DNA of 64,000 bases from Rhodamnia argentea (GCF_020921035.1 NC_063151.1:27844934-27908933); one strand, 5' to 3'. Shown: positions 37,869 to 51,400, counted from the stretch's first letter. The notes: generated by a model from the letters alone, not told the origin. Program-made: numbers and translations.

Positions 37869-40534
37869 GCGCATACGGTGCAGCCACGCGAATACATAGT
37901 CCATCGAAAAATCGAACTTTTGCACGAACTGTGTACCGAATAAAATTGTTTCTGGCAATTATTTAGGTGATCCTAAGAGACCAAAAGCCAGGTTGGGAAC
38001 ACCATGTATTGAAAATTTGCCATACAGTTGAAGAAAGTAAATGTTGGACACTATTTATGTATAGTCCAAGCACTTATATTGTTGGTTCTTCTTTCATACT
38101 CTCAATGGCGTGGATGGTTCATACTGTCATAAACGATATAATCTCAATCATAGATTCACACACTATCATCGCGTATTTTGCATAAAGCATTCATTAATAA
38201 AGAGGTTATGTGGTAAAAAACAACTAGCTATTCTATCAGACTGTCGGTCTAGCAACTTCCTTTTTTTAATTCTTACATACGTCGCTCATATCACAAATAG
38301 AGATGTCCATCGCTATACCCCATGCAAAAATATCATTCATAACGTTAGTTCGCACCATCGACTCAGTAGAAAGTGTCGATCATGTACATAAGATCTTGTG
38401 AAATTGAGTCTACAGGTTTTGTTTTTATTTTGGTCGTACGAGTACTACATTTAGAAAGTATTTTATGTAGAGATCATGGCACATGGAAAAATAGACCAAT
38501 ATAAAGTAGTCTGGGCCGTGGTGATAAACTATCTAATTTTTGTCAAAGCAAAAAAGTTTCGCAAAAAATTGGTCGTGGTGTTTAATTGGAAAGGACCCGG
38601 TATGAAATAATTGTTGAAAACTAATACTAGTGATAATTATTATTGCCGGAACATACTTTTGCAAGTGGTGATTTTGTATCGGTAATTTTGTATATCTTGA
38701 AATAATTAATAATCAAAGGTGTTTTTAACATAATAATTTATGTTCAAATATTTTTGTGAAAGATGAAAATATTTTTTGCTCTTTTTTGTAATAAGACCTC
38801 TCGGGTGCAAGTCGGATTATTAGCGGCGATATCATGTTGAATTTCATGCGACTACTGCCGACTATTTTAAAAGCTTAAATTGATGAATGGAGGAAGATCA
38901 CATGAATAAAAAGAGCATATGGGACCCATGCACAATCGATGTGGCAACAACAACTTCAATAGGGGCCATCGATTATCAGCGGTAACTGATCGGTTTGATT
39001 TGGTCTGATTCTCGAATTGAAGCCGGACCGGTGCTCACCCCTAGTAGCACCAGGCATATTGATCTATCCCTTCAAATCTTTGTTTTTTTTTTTTTACACC
39101 CTTAAGGAAGAGTCAAACATTGTTCGCGGTGTAGAGAGGGAGGACGATGGGCTCGGCATCAAACCCACCAAAGAATCGAGCCTTCATCACGAATCACGGT
39201 CCATCATCGATCAGACTTCCCTGAAGAGGGTGTTGAGTCTTTTGACCCTTTGACTTGTAGATGGCCAAGAGGAGGACTAACCAATCAATTAAAAGGAATA
39301 AAAACATTAAAAGTCTTAAAATTTATCATAAATGCATAATTGAATTTTAAAACTTTTAAAAAATGGAATTAACTCATAAAACTAGTTAGAAAAGTGCCAA
39401 TTTTAAAACTTTCAAAATGTGCAATTAAATTTTAAAATTTTCAAAACATACAATAAACAAAATGAGTTGATTTTATCAATTCGATAAGTTTTAAAGCTGA
39501 ATCGCACTTTTCGATAAATTTTAGAACTTAATGGCATTATTTAAAAGTCTTAAGACTCAATTATATTTTGTAACAAATTTTAAGACTTCGAGGCACTTAT
39601 CTATCATTAAAATGATGTCGTGTGATCGTTATGGTTTCATTCTAAACAGTCCACGTATAACCTTCCAATCTGGTGGACCCGGAAACGAAAGGAATCGTAT
39701 GTTCGCCTCTCTGGTCACCTTCTATGTGACCCTACTTCGCCCATGTGTTCATCCATGTGGGCTGTGGCTAATCTCTTATTTCTTCCAGCTTCCGCACGTA
39801 CGTGATCGTTCAATCTAACTACCCAGGAAATCCCGATTTAGTATAATCATCGTCCCTACCGACAAAGCCTGCGCGACAAATATCATGTGCCCTGAAATGA
39901 CATGAGGGAGAAGCTTGGAGACAACCTGCACCAGCACATAAATCGCAAAAGCACACGCAATAATTTTCCAATGAACAGTAAGAGAACAGTCCAACCGCTA
40001 TATACTTCTTTTTATACAGGCAACATGATGGACAAACATGGGAGAAATCAAAGCTGTACCCCCTTAAAAACATCCCGGGACCATCCATATCTGATTGATG
40101 CTTAAATTAATATTAACAAAATTTTGGTGGAGGGGGACATGAACATGGAACACGAACGTCCGGTCAAAATCTAAACATTGCAAGGATTCAAAAGAAAAAG
40201 ATTCTTTGCTACAGCATCCGAGACGACGGTCCACGCGCTTTTCCTTTCTCCCAGAAAAAGGGCCAAAAGGCAAAGGGACAAAATGCCCTGCCACCAGCAA
40301 CCACAAACCAGAGAGGAGGACGAAGAGAGCCAGAGACCCGTTTGATTTTTTCTTTCTCGTACTCCTAAATGGGAGTAAGTAAAGGAAAAAATCAAAAGAG
40401 TCTTATGGCTTCCAGCTCAATCTCTGATGTTTTTCTTTTGTCTTTTTTGGGGGGGGCCGCGAAGATCTGACAATTATGGAACATTATCATAATACATAGG
40501 GCTACATGATCCAGATGGGTCCATGATCAAGATT
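37869..40534. other. Intergenic, some repeat-like AT-rich DNA
   Basis: 39290-39560 has the repeating phrases 'ttaaaatttatcataaatgc', 'ttttaaaacttt' and 'gcaattaaattttaaaat', which recall the arms of the family-C element at 53909. 39800-40534 is probably the 3' flank and 3' UTR of the GIL1-like gene. No further gene was supported. Confidence 0.45.
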
Positions 40535-41899
40535 TCACCTTGACTCGTTGGAGTTCAATAGATAAACCTGGCACTGTATCACTGTTTTACCGATCTTGAA
40601 CCCGGGGACTACTGTGAACGCCACCCTCGGATCGTATTCCGCGGTGTTGAGCGCTTCTTCCTCGGCAATCGTCTCCATGTACACTTCGGAGAACCTCGAC
40701 CCTTTGCTCACCTGAAAGATGGTGCCCTCCGGCTGGAACGAGAAGGCCAGGCAGTGAAGGAGCCACACCCGCTTCGCCATCTCCGCAAACATCGCAAAGA
40801 ATGTGGTCTCCGGGAACTCGCCCGCGCTCACGAGGTTCCTGTGACTTGTGTTGCCAAAGAAAGCCGATTCCATTCTGGGGTGGATGATTCGCAGGTACTT
40901 GACCCGGCAGAATTTCGCAAAGGTCGATCTCGGCTTCTGGGACAAGTAATCCTTCGCCTTCGAGGACTTCAACTCCACAAACCTCTCGAAAAAGACCTGC
41001 TGCCACCTTCTCCTCTCGGGTAAGGACTCGGTGATGGAAAAGTAGGGGAATTGGAAACCATCGAACATTTCCCGGCAAACAAAGGATTCGAATGCAAAAC
41101 ACTTGTGATCCGGTCTCCAGTAAACAACTCCTGGTTCTATTGCGCTAGCCGCTGCTTCGACATCCCAGTCGGCAGATTTCATCTCGTCGATGAGCAACCT
41201 TACGAAGCTCCGAATGGACTTCACAGTATGGCGAAGTACAGTAACGAAATGATTTGGACTCAGGCCAGAGAGGTGAAGATTATCCAGAACAGACAAGGGG
41301 CCACTCTGATTTAACCTCTTCTCCGTCATTCTGTTTCTGTTGTTTAACTCCTCCAGCTTCTGTTTAAGAGATGCAAGTTCAGAGTCCTTGACTTTTTGCT
41401 GAAATTCCATCTTCTTGCACATTATTTCGTATGTTTTCAAAAGAAACTTCTGCTCCTGGATTTCAGCCAGAAGCATTGTGGTTTCTGGCGAAATATCAAA
41501 CTGTCTCTTCACATAACATTGCTTCAACTCAGACAAGTTCTTCAACTCGGAAACAATCATTTGGTCGGCAGACTGAATCCCCTCAGCATCGTAAGGGGAC
41601 TGAGCAAACTGTAATTTGGCATACGCCGCTTTGACAGATGAAATACTGGCAAATATCTTAGCAAGAAGAGCCTCTAAAGCCTCTCTGTCCTGAGTTTCAT
41701 CTTCCTCATCCTCAAACATAGATCCATTGCTGGGATCATCCTTCAACTGATTATCCTTGACCACCTTCTGAGGCTTAGGCTTCTTAATTTCATCATCCGG
41801 GGCAATCCCAGTAGCAACACGAATATGAAGAACTTTCGATAATGTACGTGCCAACCTACTTTTTGACGGAGCGCTCGAAGATCTCTTAACGGAATCCAT
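40535..41899 (-). CDS. GIL1: GIL1-like protein (DUF641, GRAVITROPIC IN THE LIGHT 1 type), 454 residues
   Basis: A single coding exon from the ATG at 41899. MDSVKRSSSAPSKSRLART, KVLHIRVATGIAPDD, an acidic linker, EALLAKIFASISSVKAAYAK, LQFAQSPYDAEGIQSADQM, a coiled coil (about 130-210), LNQSGPLSVLDNLHLSGLSP and the C-terminal half with CFAFESFVCREMFDGF, FFERFVELKS, FAKFCRVKYLRIIHPRMES, WLLHCLAFSF and VPGFKIGKTVIQCQVYL are all GIL1/DUF641 blocks. GIL1 is required for light-induced loss of shoot gravitropism in Arabidopsis (known). The family also contains IRKI; GIL1 is preferred because of the start region. The genomic ATG directly follows an AG acceptor (CTCTTTCAG), so the open frame upstream to 42124 is intron. 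A dead copy lies at 27710. Confidence 0.9.
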   Translation of the reverse strand: MDSVKRSSSAPSKSRLARTLSKVLHIRVATGIAPDDEIKKPKPQKVVKDNQLKDDPSNGSMFEDEEDETQDREALEALLAKIFASISSVKAAYAKLQFAQSPYDAEGIQSADQMIVSELKNLSELKQCYVKRQFDISPETTMLLAEIQEQKFLLKTYEIMCKKMEFQQKVKDSELASLKQKLEELNNRNRMTEKRLNQSGPLSVLDNLHLSGLSPNHFVTVLRHTVKSIRSFVRLLIDEMKSADWDVEAAASAIEPGVVYWRPDHKCFAFESFVCREMFDGFQFPYFSITESLPERRRWQQVFFERFVELKSSKAKDYLSQKPRSTFAKFCRVKYLRIIHPRMESAFFGNTSHRNLVSAGEFPETTFFAMFAEMAKRVWLLHCLAFSFQPEGTIFQVSKGSRFSEVYMETIAEEEALNTAEYDPRVAFTVVPGFKIGKTVIQCQVYLLNSNESR

Positions 41900-44600
41900 C
41901 TGAAAGAGGGAAAAGCGCAGCAAATAAGGATGATGATTGTGATTGTGAACAAAATACATCAGTCTCTCTAAGCATATAAGAGCAAAAAGCAAAAGAGAGG
42001 TGATGATGAATTTGCCGAAGAAAGAGAAAAAAGTAGAGGATTTTACACTTATATTGAGGCCATTAATGGAGGACAAGATTTCTTTGTGTTTCACTACATG
42101 ATACCCTTCCTTTGATGGTGTCAAATCTCCTCTTGAAAGAGAAACGAGTAGATTTGGAAAAGGGGGAAAAAAAGAAGGAAGAAAGGATACTTAGGAGTTG
42201 GTGGAAAGCCTGAGCGCTGTAGATCTAAGACAGGCTCCAAACTTGCACTAGAGATAAAACTTTTCAACTAGTGACCATGAAAAGCACAACGTATATTCCT
42301 CACATACCAATTATTAACAAAGAAAATCTTCTGAAGGCTAAGTATAATTCTCTCATAAAAACCTCAGTTGCTTGCGAGCACCTTGATGGGACAAATATTG
42401 ATAAAATTGTTGATTTCTAAAGCTCCCATGACAAAACTAGTATGTCTCACAAATGCACTGGCTTCCTACTATTTACATCTAGCTCCTAAATTAACCCATT
42501 CGATAGTCAAAATAAACAAAAGCCTATTTTCTTTGCATTGAAACAATTATACATGGGCAGAAGTGCTATTACACCTCAGTTTAGCCTCACTGTATACAAC
42601 CATTCAGTTCAACTAGTGCCTATTTGGCACTAAAATAACCAGGACCCACCGTAGTGAAATCTCGTTCATCTTAAAGGAACATTCAACGTTCTACAGTTCA
42701 TAAAACCGCATGAGTGGTTCCCGAATGAATTTCTAAAGGAGGCAATTTTGTGTGGTAGAGGACTCATTGCTCTGTCTCATTTGAGAATCCAGCAGTTCTC
42801 ATCACATGTATGAAAAGGCAGGCAACTTATCCAGACCACGATCACAAAGGCCCACAATTAGTCAGGTCATGCTAAGTGACCACACCACAAAGCAAAATAT
42901 CACGGAGCAACTTTTCAACCAAATTTCCGGTTACAGCTCTACATTCCATACCTCAACGCAATTTCTCTTAGAAAGCGAAGCAATAGAAAACAAAAAAGGG
43001 ACCATCATCAACTCTCCCAAAACTTTCAAAATGACTATCCATGACCAAATGAAGTCAAAACTACAATGAAAAGCAGTTTTTTTTTAATCCGTCCCCAGCT
43101 AGTGGAAAGTTGTTTTTCTATGGCCAGTGTTAGCCAAATACTGTTTAATGCGCATCAATAATTGCGAAGAATTTCATTTGATAATCGGTGAATAGACTGG
43201 AGCCACACATAGACAATATTCTAACATCACCTATGGAAAGTGAATTTTTTCTCGTCTAAAACTAAGTGGTTTCGTCAATGGATTGCAGTTATGAAGACCA
43301 AATTCAGGATTTCAGACCGCGACGGCAAGTGCCTCACCACGCTAGGCAGACGCAACAGTCTCAACTAACTCAAAACCTCATAGATTCAATGCTGTCTTCG
43401 GTAGGTACTTAAAAAATTAGTTCCGAATAAGAATGTTCAGGCCTCCAATGAAGACATGTTACCCTACCTCAAGTAGCTGCAGAAATTTGGAGCTCTCTTT
43501 GTATCTCAACCCGACTTCATTGTAACGTCAACTTCAATAACTAAATTGATGTAACATCGTAACATCCACCAATAGAAGCCTCAAGCCCTGCAACCGAACC
43601 CAGAAGCATCAAAACCAAAAACAGAAAAGAAATTTAATCCAGAGGAAAAATCATGAAGAACCGCGAAACAGAGTAAAAGCAAGTGCTAAGGAGGCAGGTA
43701 GCCGAAAGCCCAAAGTTAAAAATAGAAAAAGACACCAGAAAGCATGAGGAAGAAATGGGAAAGAGAGAAATAGTTGGCGGAGCTCAAAGAAAATGAAATT
43801 AAGAAGGAGAAAATGGGAAAAGGGGAAGACGGGGAACAACCAAAAAAGTTAAAGTGGAAACGAAACCACAGGGCTCCTTCGTTCACCAGAAAAACCAAGA
43901 ACCGCAGGCAGAAGCAACCCAGGAAAAGAAAAATCAAAAGGCAACGAACATCACCTCGCTAGAGCTCAAAAATCGCCAAAACCCCCCTAAAAACCCGTAC
44001 CGGGCAGTCTCTTTTAAAGAAGAGAATGTAAACAGAAGAAGAAGAACAACAGCACGAAAATGATGAACACCCCCACACGTTTTCATAATAGCCGCCGCGA
44101 ATAAAATAGCATGCTCGTGTCAGACCGTGAGCCTCCCATTTTCTGACGATGACCATTTGAGAAAAAAAAAACCCAATAATTGAAAATTCCCCAAGAAAAA
44201 AAGGGAGAGACTTGAGGGGGGGTGGGTGCAATAGCGAGTCTCCAGGCGTGAACATACCTTTCAAACAAAGTTTACTTGACCGGGTCCGAGCTTGGAAAGC
44301 TCTATGCTGTTGGGAAACCAGGAAATCGATTAGCTACAGTAGCTATCTGAGGGAAGAAGGGAGAGAAGTAAAGATCTCTCTTTGACCGGCGTTTCAAATC
44401 TCTCTCTTTCTAGGAGCATCGGAGACTTTAATGAGCTGATCTTTGCCGATATACAACCCCACTTGACCGTTCTTCAGCCCCATTGGAAACTGGCCTTTCG
44501 GAAGTGGAGACAAATATTAAATGAGGTTTTCCATTTTCTGGAAGCGATAAAAGCCAGAGCCTTAAAATGAGAGACAGAGACAGAGACAGAGACGGACAGA
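41900..44600 (-). other. GIL1: 5' leader and long 5' UTR intron of the GIL1-like gene
   Basis: A good donor (GAAAG/GTATGT at 44258/44257) and the acceptor at 41900 next to the ATG predict a 2.36-kb intron in the leader. A leader exon lies somewhere in 44258-44600, and its upstream flank holds GA repeats (44560-44700). The segment 42755-42915 is duplicated at 27710. No coding region is seen inside. Confidence 0.6.
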
Positions 44601-44680
44601 GAGAGCGAGAGCTCAATTCAACGCTCGAGGAAGGGGAAAAACAAGCTCGAAGACTAGAGAGAGAGAGAGAGAGAGAGTGA
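44572..44680. repeat. (GACAGA)n and (GA)n microsatellites
   Basis: Purine-rich repeats on the plus strand, CT-rich on the transcribed strand of the GIL1-like gene, just upstream of or within its leader. Confidence 0.85.
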
Positions 44681-46867
44681 GAGTGAAAAGACCATAAAGG
44701 ACAGACTGAGGACATTGTCCGACATCACAGTCATTGGGAATTAAAAGCCCAAGGTGGGGTCGCTGTCTGAGACTTCGATATTCCGATATTACCCCCCGAG
44801 GGCGGACTGCTTTATTTAGCCGTTGGGATTTGGAGATTTTGGTAAATACGAGTAGCCGGTGGGGGTAATATTGGAAACGGGGGGAAGATCTGATGTGTTT
44901 ATTTGGCAGATCTTTCATCGTGTTTCGCAGGTACGGACTGGGAAATGGCGGGGAAATGAACGGTCCACGATGGGCGTGACGCGTGAGGGAGGGCATTGTG
45001 TGTAGTAACTGAGACCCTTGATGATGATCATCGGACGGTTAATATGGGTCCAGCTGGCATGAGGTGAGATAGCGTGCCCCAACACGTTTCTTCAGTCTCT
45101 ACTTACCCGGAAATTTCTATGATTCGACTCATGAATCGTATCTCGTCGAAAATAAATAATACATGATTTTAAAAAATATTTTTTCGAAAAATGATGAGTT
45201 ACGTTATTTGTAATGATAAAAACATATTTCTATCATAATATTTTCATAAACAATTATACAAGCGATGCAATCGATTATTTTTAAATAAAATAAGTCGTAT
45301 GCGCCTTATAATTAAAAAAATCGCGACCTATTAGATACAGACGATGCATGGATATTATTTGACTTTTTTTCCTGACGGACGATTTGATCACTTAACTAGT
45401 TGTACGAACTTTAATTTTTTAAATTTGTATTAAGTATAGATGTAAATTTAAGGAAAAAAGCTAATTCAATAGAATTCCCTAAACCGACATCGTAACTCGT
45501 CATTTGGAGTCGGGTAACTATTTTGGACAAATTAGTCTTTTAACCGCTGAGAGAGAGGGTGAGCATTTTGACTATAAGTTCTTAGGAAACTGTTAATTGA
45601 AAGTGTAATGCGTATTATTGTGTTATTTTAGTAAATTATATTGTAATGATTTCTCAAAGTTAAAAACCCTGTTATCAATTTGCATAATTTTTGTGGTTCC
45701 GTTTATAAATATGGGATTGACCATTTGCTTCGAAAGTAATGGTCACCGAAAAATGCACTTAAACAATAAAGGGGCGGCCTAATTCGACATTATTGGTTAC
45801 TCCAATCCGGTTGAGGTGGCTTTCATTTACCAGCGCGTTTTCGTGATTACATTTTCAATCTAGATAACTTACATTCATTTTCAGTACGTGGTTACCACTC
45901 GTCTCATGACAATCATGGACGTGATTGGAAGTTTGTGGGTTAAATTTTGAAGGTGAAATAGCTTTGAGTTTGCTTTCCAATAGGGTAATGTAATGAATAG
46001 ACGCAATGAATAGCAATTAATAATATCAGATTTGATATGGCAAATGACCTTCACTTGGTAATAGAATAAACGGTTGATGGGTATGTGCAATTAATTATCA
46101 TCGTTAATACAAAGCACGACACTGATTTTTTATTAAATATAGATTTTTTGAACTTGATGGAAGTAAAGCAATCAAATTCAACAATTATGGAGAAATTATC
46201 CAATATAGCCATAAATCTTTTCGCAAAATTTCAATATAGCCGTTTCAGCTAAGTTTTGTCGGAAATTGCTAACTTGACGGTCCCATCATCATCGATCGCC
46301 CTACGCGGCACCCCACTCATATTAGCAATTTGCAATAAAAGTTGATCGGCAAGACTATATGGAAATTCCGCGCAAAGATTTAGGATTAAATCACATAAAC
46401 GATAAACAATCAATCCTAAAAGGAGAAAGTCCATGGAGCCCAACGCTCCTCGATTCCGATGGTCGGTGTAAATCCCTTTTGTTGTTTATTGTAGTTGAGG
46501 CATGGGTTCTTGCTCGTCATCACGACAACGCGCATTTGCATGAATGAAACACCATCCCTCAATTACCCGATCTAGACTCCAATTAAAAGCCAAATGCTTG
46601 CCAGATCTGGACCTTTGGGCCCGTTTTGTGCGATCCTGACCATTTATTAGTCCCATAATCTATTCGAATTTCAGCTTTATAGTTTCGGTTTTTTTTTTTA
46701 ATTATAAAAATGAACAAAATATGTTCATTTTGTTGCCTTTGAGCTTAACTTTGTAACGAGACATTTTGGGTTATTAGCAAAACAAATCGAATATTTCAGA
46801 ATTCTAAACTCAAAAGTAATTTTTTGATTTGACTATTCTAAGGTAGAAGTAATGGTTTTTTTTTTTG
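44601..46867. other. Promoter of the GIL1-like gene, then repeat-rich intergenic DNA
   Basis: After the promoter the DNA is AT-rich. 46185-46440 contains a repeat half ('gagaaattatccaatatagcc', 'ttgtcggaaattgctaacttg') similar to the one at 52010-52260, so another dispersed family is present. No gene was supported. Confidence 0.45.
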
Positions 46868-47550
46868 GGGGAAATTGTAAAATGAGGGCTTTTTTTTTTG
46901 TCAATAAAACAAGTGCTTGAAGTGCTCTTTTTTTTTAAATAAATGCCTGAAGTGGCTATATCAGTCTCGAAGAAGGACTTGATCTTCAAGCTGGTTTGCA
47001 TTTTCGTCCTATACATTTTTCCTTTTTCTTTTTCTTTTTTTCTTTTTTCTTTCTTTTTTTCCTTTTTATGTATTTTTCTTTTCATTTCTTTTCGAAGGCG
47101 GTCGGCCGACCACAGGCAATGCCCGGAGAGGGCTAAGCCAAGGTTGCCCTATGCTGATCTAGCGAAACCCACCCCGCCGACCATTGGCAATGCCCGGAGA
47201 GGGATGAGCCGGGGTTACCCTCGGCTAATCCGACGAAACCCACCCTCATCCGGGCAAGGATCATTAGGCCCTCGCCGACCGCAACAAAGGAAAAAGAAAA
47301 GAAATGAGATAAAAGATAGTAAAAAGTAAAAAAAAAATTAATAAATTAAAATTAAAATTGTCTTTGGACGAAAGTGCTCAGCGAGAATATTTAGCCGGTC
47401 GATATCAATCCCTTATTTGAAACTGTCGTGGCCATTTTCATGTCCTTATTTAAGATTGATATGACCACGCCGCTATTTTAAACAATGTAAAATTCGAATC
47501 CTTATTTGAAAAAATGAGGTCATTTAAATCCTTTTGTGAAATTTTTCCTA
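46868..47550. mobile_element. Family-B long-TIR element, copy 2 (diverged)
   Basis: The left arm gggaaattgtaaaatgaggg...agtgcttgaagtgctc is mirrored in inverse form at the right (atccttatttgaaaaaatgaggtcatt ... gtgaaatttttcc). A GC-rich core at 47095-47290 contains two imperfect copies of an approximately 64-base word (ggcaatgcccggagaggg...). No transposase is present. Confidence 0.6.
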
Positions 47551-50405
47551 CTTTTTTTTTTATAGACATTGGAGGCAACTTCAGGGCGAGCAGCGGCACA
47601 GAAGTTTCAATAAGTTATCTCTCCCTCGATGAAGTGAGGATTTTGAGTTGGCTTTTTTAAACCAAATACACAGTGATTATCTATTTTCGATTAGAAATGT
47701 AATTTACGATTTTTACCCAGACATTTATCAAGATAAAAAAAAATTAACAAAATATAAAAATGTTCAAATAATTTTGCATGTGAATATCTGCATGGCTCGA
47801 AATGTTTTAAATATATACAAAAGCCAAATCTAAATGCCACGACATAAATAGAAGTCTCGCCAAATACACTCGAACTCTTGGAAAAAGAGAATACGACACT
47901 TATCTATCGATGACTTTTCAGGTTTTGACTCCAAAATACAAACAGAAACATAGTTCGGCAAAAAAAGAAAAAGAAAAAGAAATTGTCAAATAGTTCGGCA
48001 AAATTTTCGTGGAGGAAAAATGGGAAGACGGGACTTTTGAGCATCGAATACGGAGTTCACCTATTTTGACTTTGAAGTTTGAACATTCTTTTCGACGGAA
48101 TTTAATGTACGAAACTATCAAAATCAATCTAGAAGGGATACTAGAAAAACTAGAAGGAATGCTAGTAACACTATTATGGTCGTACCTATTTAATGTTGTT
48201 GAAATTTCAATTAAAAAACATAAATTGACAAGCGAGGCGAAATTACGCGAATACAAAACCTATGAAAAAATTCATAAACAAGCGGCGGCATAAGATAAGT
48301 GAATCGAATTAGTCCGGAGGGACCGGGAGTTTGTTAAGACTTAAGCTTACTAAGGTGACGGAATTTCTCGTTGATGGCAAAACGAACCGTTGGTCAAGAA
48401 GCTTGACCAGAGATCGACTTAGAACAAAGGAAACTTCGCTAGAGTCATTTGTTAGGTCCTCTAACATGATACTACTATTATGTTCAATCTAGAAGGATGA
48501 GTGTGACTCGACGGGATTAGTCTGGAATTGAATTGTCTGAAAGTCCGAAAGCACAACGTGAGAAAAAGAGAGAACAACACGAAAATGGAGAATGATTTGA
48601 ATTCCGAGTATCTTACCAAGAAAAAAGGTCTCGAAATTTGGCTTCATTGGTTTCGTGAGAAATTGAATGGTTTGAAAAATGTTTTTTTAAAAAACGATCA
48701 CTTATATTACTTAATGGATTGAACTAAAAACATTTTCACCGACCATGAAAATGATTTTTTTTTCACGGATTGATTATTTCAAACGATATAAACGATCAAT
48801 TAAAAAAATATTTTTCGAATCACTCGTTTTTTTTTTTTCACGAAACAAACGTGGTCATCCTTCGATCCTTTAGGAAAAATCGAATCCGAGTCGACCCAGC
48901 TCACCCAATTTCAGACATGGAGAAGTTGAATCATAATAATCAAAAGCCAACTATCATCTCCAAGTGCAAATTGTGGATGTTTAGGATAAAGAAAGATCAT
49001 AGCCTCTTGTCCTTCGTCCTCAAGAGTTATCGAACAAGATCATGCTCCGGGCCGGCAGGAGGGACATCGTTACGAAGGTGATAAAGACAAAGAATGCGTT
49101 GTTGGAACATTATTTAAGGAGCCTCAACCTCCGATCACCGTCGAAATCAAGGGTGGTTGGCTTGTACTTAATGGGATGATTTTTGTCAGGTACTTCGGTA
49201 GATGTTTGGCAAGCTTCCGCCACGGTGCCGCTCCTAGCGACCATCAGAACATTTTGGAAGACAACTACCCGGTCGAATCATTAATTTAATAATTAATATG
49301 GCAGGACATACTATGCTTAATTATGTAGTTTTTTTTTTTTGTCGGAAGTCGATAATTAGGTGAACTAAATGTCGGGACGTCCGAGGTATGTTGGTGTGCC
49401 CTTGCAATGCCAGCATTTTATTGGCCTCGTGAATAGACAGTGCTTTTGACCCAAAAAAAAAAAAAATAGACAGTGCTTTCAAGATTAGCTGGTTTCTGGC
49501 CAAAATTATCATCAGAATATAAGTCAAGATATGATATACTTTTATCTTATACCGTGTCAGCTAGATATTCATGACGGGATATAAGGGGATTTAGCCAAGA
49601 TAAAAAAATCCTAAGAAAGGGATTGTGATAGACCAAGATAGAATTGATCAAGAGAGAGTAGACATGAAAATAACTTGTTTTTTCCCACAACCACCGCCTC
49701 TCCTCCGAGTTGGGCCGCCTCTTTGCCGCGCTAAGCTATCTCTTTGGTGGGGGGTCGCCTCTTCGACGGTGGCGACCGTTAAGTGTGGTTGCCTCTTCAA
49801 TGACATCAGGCTGGGGTCTCCTGTCACAAAGCCGGGTATTTTTACGATCTTATTTTTTAATTGATTGTTACGTGATATGAGATTGCGTCATTCATTCTTT
49901 AACTCCTTGAACATTTTCAACATTTGAAAGAGGTATTGACATGTTATGAAGAATTCAAGGTTGATCGGCAACTTCCGAAGTAGCTCTCTTGAACAACTTG
50001 CATGAGTCTATTCTCAACTTGTGAAAAGGACGTAGAATAATTAGATTGTTTAGCACTTGTTTACTCACTCGACAAGACAACGAGATTCTACGAGGTCCGC
50101 TTCGTCGAAGTTGTGCTCAAATTCAGATGGCAAAAATTTTGCTGAATAATAACTCACTCATCAAAACTCGTCATTGAATAATTTCTAAACCATTCTAATG
50201 TTTCGGAGAAATAAAGTTGATTTCAGCCACGCCTTGCCTCCTTTTATTCGATTTTAAATTCGTAATTCACTAAACAATATATATGATATAATTAAATCAT
50301 TAGATTTTTTGTCCAATCATATCCAAATCCATCATGACTAAAAATTCAAATGACTAAACATATCCCGAGTTCATATCTCCCATGCAACCAACCACATTCA
50401 TCTCG
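47551..50405. other. Intergenic, no gene supported
   Basis: 48650-48860 resembles the small MITE at 13508 ('ttttcgaatcactcg' then 'cacgaaacaaacg'). A few open frames of 60-110 residues have no family signature. Confidence 0.45.
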
Positions 50406-51400
50406 GGAAAAATTATCAAAAAAGTTATAAATTTGTTGCCATATAAAGGAAAATTTTCAAATAAGGGCCTAAAGTGCCTTCATTTTTTTAAATAAGGGCT
50501 TGAAATAAACTTTGTTTTAAATAATAGTCTGAAGTGTCATTATTTTTTCAAATAAGGGTCCGAAGTAACCATAAAATCTTAAAAAATGGCCTGATCTCAA
50601 GGGTATTTTTGACATTTCCTTTATTTTTTCTGCCTTTTTTATTTGTATTTCTTTTTCTATTTGTAAGAATTGTAAAGTAAAAAAAAAAAAAAACATAGAC
50701 AGGCAGGAGGATTGGCCGCACCCCATAGCCTGTGGGGGCATCGGTGAAGGCCAGTTGCACCGCCGACCCCGCTGACGAGTGGTGAGGGCTAGCAAGCCCA
50801 ACCCTCTCGACCTTGTTCAACTGGTTAATGGTCCAGCTTCATCCACCTGGCAGTGGGTGAGCTCTCTGAACCAGATAAGCCGAAGTACCCTAGTCGCCGT
50901 CGTTGTTTGGACCAAGCTCGTTCGGTCTATATTTGTTCCTGCGATGTTTCTGGTCTAGTGTGGCTTGTGGCGGGAAGTTGAGTGAAGATGCGCGTATGTT
51001 GAAGAAGATGATGAACCTTGGTCCGATTGTGAGTTAGTCCTTGATTATTCTGGGCCTGCGAGGAAGATGATGAACATGCTAGTCTTTTTTTGAATTTTGA
51101 AAAAACAAAAAAGAAACAAAAAAATCAAAAAGGAAAAATGACGTAAATACACTTTAGGCCGGACCCTTTTTTGAAACTCCATGGCCACTTCAAGCCCTTA
51201 TTTGAACTTGTTATACCACTTCAAGCTCTTATTTAAAACAAAGTTCATTTCGGACATTTATTTGAAAAAATAAGAGCACTTTGGATCTTTATTTAGAATT
51301 TTTTTAGTATTAAACTTTTTATATTTATGTCACTTCAATCAATCCGATCAATATTGAGTGAAAATCGCTACGTGACGCGTTCGATACCGACGTGAATCCA
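50406..51400. repeat. Family-A remnant interrupted by a family-B element
   Basis: 50406-50445 starts like a family-A element (gggaaaaattatcaaaaaag then ttataaatttg). This text resumes at about 51309 (attaaactttttatatttat, then caatcaatccgatc). The family-B copy at 50446-51308 therefore lies inside it. Confidence 0.6.
50446..51308. mobile_element. Family-B long-TIR foldback element, copy 3
   Basis: The left arm (aaggaaaattttcaaataag, gcttgaaataaactttgttt, gtccgaagtaacc) is matched in inverse form over about 170 bases at the right end (gtgtatttacgtc... aacaaagttcatttcggac ... ctttatttagaattttttt). The GC-rich core is at 50700-50820. No coding capacity. This is the clearest of the three family-B copies. 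Confidence 0.72.

Noticed and set aside
41900-42124. N-terminal 75-residue extension of the GIL1-like frame
   Set aside because: It ends in CTCTTTCAG right before the conserved MDSVK start and is not like the family, so it is intron sequence.
44428-44996. Ser/Leu-rich minus-strand frames
   Set aside because: Translation of GA/CT microsatellites in the GIL1-like leader region.
46943-47329. 128-residue open frame
   Set aside because: Phe/Ser-rich run and core of a non-autonomous family-B element, with no domain.
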